From contig NC_090989.1 of assembly GCF_041146395.1 (NCBI RefSeq), positions 125,611,501 through 125,675,500 of the forward strand: DNA of 64,000 bases, written 5' to 3'. Below are positions 57,001 to 64,000 of this stretch, one piece after another. The notes beneath the pieces are model-generated. The model saw only the letters and a list, made by a program, of their open reading frames with translations, had not been told where the DNA came from and made no database searches. Position 1 is the first letter of the stretch. Each line of letters opens with the position of its first letter. The stretch is from Eulemur rufifrons. Taxonomy: Eukaryota > Chordata > Mammalia > Primates > Lemuridae. The translations under genes and the position numbers were made by a program.

Positions 57001-58370
57001 AAAGAATTTAATCTGAGTTTTTGAAATATTTAACAGCACATCACGGGGTTAAAATTATACTAGAAGGAGTGATATGTATTTCTTCTACATATGAGTGTGT
57101 ATGTGTGTGCCCATGTGTGTTTCAACAAAAGGGGAGAAAAGCAAATTACAGCTCCCTACTTAGAAGTAGAATAAATGGGGATGAGGAATACAGATGATCA
57201 CACCATCAGTACCAGATGAGACAAAAAGGGTTTGCTTGTGGCAAAGTACTTAAAAGAGTTATCAACCTTAAATATGTCATGGATTTTTCTTTTGTAAATA
57301 GACAATGTTCCAAATTTGCTGACCTTTTCTGTGATGAAAGTGGTGCCAGTAAAATGTACCTAAAAATATTTGGAAAAATAAATATGCCTGTCTTTTCAAA
57401 GCAAAGGTTATATTGCAACCAAGTGTGAGAAAGTAATAGCCTTTCAAAATAAACTCATACGTTGGAGAGAATACACTAAAAATGAATAGTGGAAGTGTCT
57501 CCAGAGTTATGTGATTTTGAGGCTGAAAATGGGCCACCTATAAAAACTATCATATCTGTTTACTTGAAAAACTTGGAAACAGGATATTCTAACCTTATAA
57601 AAATCCTCTAAAATAAACTCATTTGTTAACAATGTGAAAAGATATCACCTTCCAATTATTTTGCAAGAACAACCGATTGACATCAGCAAAAATGGAAATT
57701 ATTAGCTGAATTTCAGCAAAGACCTTTGCAAAATTGGTGAATGAGGCTGAAAATGATTTTCACTATTTGTTAGGCATAGCCCATAAAGCACTTCTTTCAT
57801 TTGGTATCTATGCATGCTGATGAAGTTAGTTTAGTTATTTCAAAACTAAGTACTGGAATAATCTGAATTTAGAATGAGGTGAATAGCAACATCACAAAGT
57901 GTTAAACCAAGATTGTAAAAAAAAAAAAAAATTCAAGTACATTTACCTTTGCTAAAACACATTTTTAAGGTGAGAGCAAAAATAGGATGTACTCTAATAT
58001 TTAAAATGAACGTGCTTTAAAAAAATAATTTATTTGATATTTACATTTTCCTTTATAAATTCCAAAGTGTGGAATTTGGGAGCTTGTCAGGAATGCAGAC
58101 TCTCATACCCCGAGCCAGGCCCCACCTCAGTGCTTCAGTTACATAGAGACATCCCTGTATGAGCGAGTTTCGGCGTTGCCCTTGGGTGAGTGGGTAGGTG
58201 GGGGGGTCTCGAGTGGTCTGCTCTTCTGTTTGGAGACTTTGAAGACTGGAGTAATTCCTGACATGTTGAAGCATATTTATGTTAAAACAGACTTTCTGGG
58301 TATAGGTGGAGCCCCTATATGGTGTAATTCCTAACCCTAACTTTATAATAGCACCAAATAGTAGAATTCT
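57000..58370. other. Unassigned sequence, possible transposase relic
   Basis: The frame at 57216-57428 contains GKVLKRVINLK and FADLFCDES, reminiscent of the hAT transposase GKVL...LFCD region. It adjoins dispersed-repeat copy 3, so the repeat may belong to a hAT element. A MER5-like fragment (GAATTTGGGAGCTTGTCAGG) may lie near 58075-58140. Both assignments are weak. Confidence 0.3.
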
Positions 58371-58372
58371 GC

Positions 58373-58625
58373 AATAATACTAGCTGATATGTAACATTTA
58401 CCATGTGTCAGGCATTGTCCTAAGTTCTCCTCGTGAATTGATTCATTTAGTCCTCCTGCAACCCTAGGAGGTAGGTCTGCTATTATCCTCAGTTTATGGA
58501 TAAGGAGGCTGAGGTACAGAGAGGTGACTTGCTCAAGGTCGCACTGCTAGTAAGTAGCGAAGCCAGGATTCGGACCTGGTCAGTTTAACTCCAGAGCCCA
58601 TGCATTAACCATTATACACACTGCC
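58373..58625 (-). repeat. MIR SINE, nearly full length, antisense
   Basis: ATACTAGCTGATATGTAACA, TAGTCCTCCTGCAACCCTAG, GGATAAGGAGGCTGAGGTAC, GTGACTTGCTCAAGGTCGCA and GCCAGGATTCGGACCTGG run through the whole MIR. It is the best MIR in the window. Confidence 0.92.
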
Positions 58626-58739
58626 TGGGTATAAAATGTATAAAGGAATAAATACCCACATATTGAGGACACATACTCAGATATTTTTATTGACGGGGAA
58701 TGTGATCAAAAAGCTTGGGGACACTAACCTAATGAATAT

Positions 58740-59160
58740 AAGTTCAAATACTACTGCAACATAACAAGCCTTTCTTAATCGGGCTCAGCTGATCTCTCTG
58801 ACCATACTTTTTGCTCTCCCCCCTTGAAACCTATGCTCTGGATTCTACCATCTTGAACTGGCCTCCTGGCAGCTCCCTGAATCCTGATGCCTCCTCCCAC
58901 CCCCTATTCTTACCTGTCCTTCGGAACTCAGCTGCCCTTCCTGTCTGCCCGTCCTCCCACCAGGCCAGGCATCCTCTGTCCACTCTCAGCTTGTCTGCAC
59001 CCCTCTGTGCGACCCTGTCCCACTGTTTTGTGGGCTAGATCACAAGCTCTTCACTTGCTTGTCTACCACCCTTGAGGGTAGGGCTCTGTCTTGTTTCTTC
59101 TTGTACGTCCTAGTGCAGAGCCTGGCACGTATTAGGTGCTGTTTGCATGAATGAAAGATT
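58740..59160 (+). repeat. L2 LINE 3' part, sense
   Basis: TGTCCTTCGGAACTCAGCTG is an L2 coding block; GGGTAGGGCTCTGTCTTG and AGTGCAGAGCCTGGCACG are the L2 3' end. Overlapping frames at 58811-59075 are relics. Confidence 0.75.
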
Positions 59161-59404
59161 GATGAAAGAGAAAGAAGCCATTGCCCCAGGAGTTGTTCTA
59201 CAATCTGTTATTTGTGTAACAGCCACCAGAGGGGGGCAGACGAACAGGGTCCGGTGAACAGCACCCATCTAGAGGAACTCCTGGCTGAGAATTTAAAGAA
59301 TGATTCTTGGGCTGGAAGGGAAGTTCACTGGTTCACATTCTTCTATTTTAGACAAGAATAAACAAAGCCTTCCAGGTAAACATAGTGATATTTAAGGTTT
59401 TTAA

Positions 59405-59550
59405 AATAAAAAAAAATTTTGAACCTAGACAGACTTTGAATCAGAAAACTTGGATTCTGGTTCCCCCTATAACATTATTTAGCTTGTCTGGTCTCAGACG
59501 AAACCCTTGGATTTTGGAGACTGAGTTTCCGAATCTGACAAATGGGTGAC
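59405..59550 (+). repeat. MIR SINE, sense, partial
   Basis: CAGACTTTGAATCAGAAAAC, TTGGATTCTGGTTCCCCC and GAGTTTCCGAATCTGACAAA match the MIR core in sense. Confidence 0.65.
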
Positions 59551-59554
59551 GTGC

Positions 59555-60890
59555 ACATTTTGTCTGTCTCCAGGAATGTTTAGAGACCCATGTAGTAACG
59601 TACACGAACACCCGAACAATGACAAGGCAACAAATAAAATATAATTAGAATTAAGGGGCTGAATAAAAATAACTTCAACTTCCCTTGTTTAAAATTAGTT
59701 TTTCTAAACTGTGAATTGAAAGCCAAGGTATGAACATGGACTTTCGACGAGCATGGACTTGGTCTCGAGAGCATAGATTCATGCAGATCTCAAGCTGTGG
59801 ATCATTTAGACCACTTTATTCATTTGGCTGCCACTCAACCATCTCAGCTATTACACATTGCCGGGGGCCAGCTAATGCACCTGCATCTAGCATCATCTCT
59901 GTCTGGATAATTCACATACCTCACCACACATGTATATCTTTTCTGTCTTTCATTCTTTCTTTTGCAAATGTGCATGGATGCTGTTGCAATAATAAAACAC
60001 ACAAATTCATATAAAAACTTTCCTGAGTCTCTAGTTACATTTATCATAACGTATTTTTTGAATCAACAGATACCAAAAAAAATACATTTAGGATAAAGTT
60101 GCATTATATGTATATTGAGTCTATGAGAATTTGATTATATAGGTTTAACCACCACCACAACAAAAACCCTCAAAATTAGCCTCATAATCACGTAATGGAG
60201 CTGGTGGTTTGGCTCTATGAAGGGCTGCCCAGGCGGAGCATGGATCAGTAGATGTGACTGCTTCCCTTCAGTGGGTCTCAGATCTTGCCAATGCCTCTCA
60301 AAATGTAGTGTATTTCTGTATTTGTACGTAATTAGGGAGTTTTAAATGGGAATTTTTATATGAGCAAAGTTTTGTTTTATATTTTATCTTTGGAACCCAA
60401 CTCACCATGGAAGATGCTACTCTACATGCAGAGGGACTATGACATGTTTTGGCACAAAATAGGAGCCCTCAGTAGAAACACTGATCCAGCCCAGAAAACC
60501 CTGACTCCCCGTGGCCGCCCAGGGAATCGGGGGGAACACAGACCTCTCACCGCAAGACCAGTGCTCTTCCCACCCACAACTGCAAGTTAGCGTGACTTTC
60601 ATGGTGAAGGACATCCTTCTCCCAGGCGGTGGAGGAGTCTGTGAACTCCTAAACTGTGCACACGTCCGGGGATGCCCTTCCAGCACAGGCAGTCCAGCCC
60701 ACATAGACACAGCTTTTATCCACACCTTTGTTTCTCAGGGTCCTGCCTGCGTATCATTTCCATTCTCTTTCTCGTGTTCCCTTGTATTGGGATTAGGATG
60801 TGAGCTGGAAGAGATTTTCAAGGCACTTTTGAACCTCAGTCTGAGCAATTGGAGGCATGTGGGGAAAATCTCAGAGGCCGGGCAGCCTTC
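59555..60890. other. Unassigned sequence
   Basis: No repeat or exon is recognised. Frames at 60511-60945 and 60417-60725 overlap on opposite strands and show no homology. Confidence 0.4.
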
Positions 60891-60897
60891 AGAAGGC

Positions 60898-60964
60898 ACA
60901 ATTTATGTAACCAAAACATTTGTACTCCATAATATTCTGAAATAAAAAAGTATTTTAAAAAAAA
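60898..60964 (+). mobile_element. Very short L1-type 3' end with target duplication
   Basis: ACAATTTATGTAACCAAAAC, ATTTGTACTCCATAATATTC and TGAAATAAA match the last part of the element at 4538-4706. AGAAGGC is repeated at 60891-60897 and 60965-60971, so it is a separate, strongly 5'-truncated insertion. Confidence 0.7.
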
Positions 60965-60974
60965 AGAAGGCTCC

Positions 60975-61975
60975 AGCATTTGATTTCCTTTTCCCCTCTC
61001 CTTCCTCGGAAACGAGAAGGCCAGATGCATCCTCTCCCCCAGCAGTAGCTCAGCCTCTGGCCTAGTTTGTGAGCTTCCTTTTCCTCTTGGGTGAGGCCAC
61101 GCTTCCTTGACACTTTGGCCTGTACTCCTTGAAGGCCAGAAGACCCTCTTGGGGAGGGGGCAGGCCAGTGCCCTGACGTGGAGAGCAGGGTGCTGGGGAG
61201 CGGCCAAGAGCGGCTGGCAGGCCTCAGCTGTGAGCGGGCAGCCTGCAGGGCTCTGGCCGGGAGGGATGGCTCACTCCCCCTCTCCCCTGTAATCTCAGCA
61301 GGGCGGGAGGTGCTGCTTCACGCTGGCTTGCCTCCTCTCTGGTGCGTGAGGAGACCTCTTCTGTGAGGGGGAAGTTCAGCAATGGGCTTCCACGACAGAC
61401 TCTCCAAATCCCAAAGGAGGCTGTGGAAATTAGAATTATCGGGCCTCCGATGGCTTACTAACCATCTTGCAAACCTGAGGCAGATTCTATCAGAGGCAGT
61501 GGAAGTTTCCTCTGCCTTCCATGGCTGGGTGGCCCAAGTTTCCACAGACAGAATTTAGTGAGATCGCAAGGAAAACTTGCCAACATTGAGAGCTCACAGA
61601 CACCAGAACAGGCCGTGAAAGAGGACAGCAGAGTCTACTTTGGAGGTCTTTAGAAATAGGGTGACTTCTCTTTACTCTGGAATGACAGCCCGTAAAAAAC
61701 TGCAAACATGACAACCGCAAAGCTCTTTATTTACACCAACCCTTGATTTTAAGCTGTTTTAGATTTGTTACAAGTCCTCACATCATTTGATGGCCTCCAC
61801 GATATTAAAGACATATTGAAGATGCTTTGCGACATGCCCAGATACGGGAGCTCCAACGTGAAGGAAGGAAATTAATATTTGTCAGGGAATCCCAGGGACA
61901 AACTTGGTATGGAAAATTAAATACCACACAAATAGAGGTTCAAAACTGACCTCTGAGGGACCGATAGGATTTTCC
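60975..61975. other. Unassigned, fairly GC-rich sequence
   Basis: The interval 61130-61340 is GC-richer than its flanks, but shows no exon, RNA or repeat I can name. Frames at 60836-61207 and 61318-61720 show no homology. Confidence 0.4.
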
Positions 61976-61979
61976 CCCA

Positions 61980-62269
61980 TTAACACATTGACTGCCATAC
62001 AGAAAACCCAGAAACTTTTCCTTGGGACCACAGTGTTTTATTACAAAAATAGAATAAAAAATTCAGGTGTAACTTGAAGGTGAACATAAATAGAAAAACG
62101 AAATTTATTGACTTTTATTCATTTATTCCATGTTTTTAGAATTAAATTGTCAATATTAATTGTAACAATAAGAATATCAACAAATGAGATTTTTATATTC
62201 TTCCTGCAGCCCCGGGGTCAAAACTAAAGTGAGTTAAATACACAACTGTCACGGAAGCTAATGTGTTAA
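61980..62269. mobile_element. piggyBac-like non-autonomous element bounded by TTAA
   Basis: TTAA occurs at both ends (61980-61983 and 62266-62269), with ends reading TTAACACATTGACTGCC inward and, from the right, TTAACACATTAGCTTCCG. Ten bases match exactly, with partial similarity beyond. The TTAA target and short inverted ends are the piggyBac hallmark. The interior is AT-rich with no transposase frame. Recent piggyBac activity has been described in mouse lemur, which would fit. Confidence 0.65.
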
Positions 62270-62274
62270 GTAAC

Positions 62275-63665
62275 CTCCTACCTCCATTTAACTGTACAAG
62301 GGAGTTTGTAATCTCTGCACCCTCTCCACAGGCTCCTTCCTCACGTCCTCACCTCCTTCCTAACCTAGGTCCCGAGACGTCCACAAGACTCCCTTAATGG
62401 GCCTTCAACTCCTATTGCTGCTTTAACAGGAAACAGGGACACAGGAGAGTGGGACAAGAGAGGCAGCCTGGGAGGCGGTCAGGGGAACCTTGACCGGAGA
62501 CGCCCTTCACTCCCTCTGACTCCCCCCAGTCACACGCTGAGACCCTTGTCCCCTGCACCTGGCTGTGTTTTCTGAACCCAAGCAAGGACTTGCGATCTGA
62601 CAAGCGCAACGTGCTTATAGGCAAAATGGGATCCAGTGAACTTGAGACTGGTTCGGTCTCTGGGAACTGGGACTCCTAGTGATGGGTCACACTCTAAGCC
62701 CCTAACTGAAAAATCAAGTATATGCTGGCTCACATCTCGAGAGTTTGTCAGCGTGGCAAGGATTTCACTCGCAGATGAATTCACACATAAATGTGGCCAT
62801 GTCAGTTGTGACTTAGGGACACCAAGTCTTGTGAGAGCCATTTAAAGATGTTTGGAGCCCCAGCAACACTGACTGCCTTTGGTAGCATCCCTACCACCCC
62901 AAAGGTAGTGAAAAGTATTTCCACCTCCCGGGGAAGTACATGGGGAGACATCATGTAATGTTCGACATGCACTTATAACTTAAGCATTTATTGAATTATA
63001 TGTATTCTGTTTGAGAGATTATATCATTTTTTTCGGGTCTCTAGTACTTTTTAGGGCATTCAAAAGCTTTTGACCTCAAACACTCTGCCTATAGTATCCA
63101 GTGGCTAAAATGCCCTGCATATTGAATTCTAGCTTAGAGGACCAGAGGTGAAAAATATGCACACTGCTTCAGCATATCCTCTGCAAACTCAAAGTTATTT
63201 ATAAACACAACCTTAAAATGCTTGTCTGTGGGGCTGGGAGGGCAGGTGATGGGCTGTTGAGGCAAGAAGGATTCTAAAAAGTTTCCAGTGAGCAGAAAGG
63301 ACTTGACCCATCTTGACTGTCCTCTTTGGGTGCTAATGGAAAGTACCTAATAATGTTAATTAAAGGGGAACAAATGTCCTTAGGTTTGCCCTTATCTTGG
63401 GAATAGTTTTTGTTTTATTTTTAGGGAACTCCCTTAAAATATCCTTTTAAGGCTGCTTCCCATCGATGGGTTCTATGACTTTGGCCACCTGGTCAAAGGC
63501 ATTATGGTTCCCTCATCACAAAGTCTTCTACCATGAAGGTCTTCGGGGCCCTCAGGGTTGGTGTGAGACTCTCTCAACTTGTGAGGAATGGAAGGAAATG
63601 TTCAGTTGCACTTTGATGACGAGTATTCATTGTAAGGGCACACAAGGAAAGTGAGAAGTGCTATT
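62275..63665. other. Unassigned sequence
   Basis: No repeat is recognised. The interval 63320-63440 is AT-rich with AATAATGTTAATTAAAGG-type motifs. Frames at 62412-62845 on both strands show no homology. Confidence 0.4.
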
Positions 63666-63669
63666 TTGT

Positions 63670-64000
63670 CTCAGCAAGTGCATTGTTACCCATTCAGCAA
63701 ACATTTGTTGAGCACCGACTGTGTGTCGACTGTGTTCCAGGCTCTGGGGACTCTAGCCGTGAACAAGACAGAGAAGGTTCCTGCTCACATGGAGCTTCCA
63801 CTCAAGGAGGGTTGACTGACAATAAACAAAAGGCATAAATGAACAAGGTAATTTCAGATGGTGGTAACTGCCATGAAGAAAAGAATGCAGTGATGTGATA
63901 AAGAGGGATAAGGGCGAGGGATGTGAGGCTACTTTAGACTGCATAGTCCAGGAAGGCCTCTGAGGAAGCAGCATTGTAACCAAGCCTTGTAAGTGCTCAA
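63670..64000 (-). repeat. L2 LINE 3' part, antisense, cut by window edge
   Basis: CATTCAGCAAACATTTGTTG, AGCACCGACTGTGTGTCGAC, GTGAACAAGACAGAGAAGG, GTCCAGGAAGGCCTCTGAGG and GTAACCAAGCCTTG form the antisense L2 order. It runs off the right edge. Confidence 0.8.

Overview
This is mammalian nuclear DNA, AT-rich and packed with interspersed repeats. I find no intact protein-coding gene, no rRNA, no CRISPR array and no bacterial-style operon. The younger Alu copies (for example 13914-14252 and 39651-39993) have a long T-rich linker between the monomers, followed by a right arm reading CTCTTGCTCAGGCTGGTCTC. That form is typical of strepsirrhine primates (lemurs, lorises, galagos). A short L1-type 3' end at 4538-4706 and a TTAA-bounded element at 61980-62269 fit a lemur-like genome. 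The species is inference; the repeats themselves are visible.

Layout. 0-12 kb: MIR, LTRs, three Alus, an L1 3' end, a processed pseudogene of PRELID3B (SLMO2) on the minus strand, a diverged tandem duplication at 6.9-7.1 kb, and an L2-like tract. 12-26 kb: LTRs, two L2 copies meeting tail to tail with an Alu between, a MER2/Tigger2-type element, a CpG-richer patch near 16.2 kb, a palindromic element at 17.55-17.75 kb, an L1 3' end carrying an LTR that itself carries a tRNA-Ile 5' half, and a repeat-poor tract at 24.0-25.0 kb that looks like conserved regulatory DNA. 26.6-33.5 kb: one nearly full-length, dead L1 in reverse orientation, interrupted by a Tigger-like element, a tRNA-like fragment and an Alu. 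34-46 kb: quieter sequence with MIR, L2 and a 5'-truncated sense L1 (38.7-41.0 kb) interrupted by an Alu and by the first 33 nt of U2 snRNA. 46.5-52 kb: LTR pieces, an endogenous retrovirus pol relic, and an L1 3' end nested with an LTR and a Tigger-like element. 52-64 kb: degenerate L1, MIR, L2, the third copy of an unnamed dispersed repeat (others at 0.4 and 43.1 kb), and the TTAA-bounded element.

Most of the window is intergenic or deep-intronic DNA and I cannot say which host gene it belongs to. The most unusual signal is a set of very short retrocopies of small-RNA 5' ends (tRNA-Ile, U2 and probably a tRNA-Glu-like RNA). All are cut off before their natural 3' ends, none has an obvious added poly(A) tail, and all sit inside older repeats between short direct repeats. 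Repeat family names come from memory of consensus sequences; approximate boundaries are given where a junction is not sharp.
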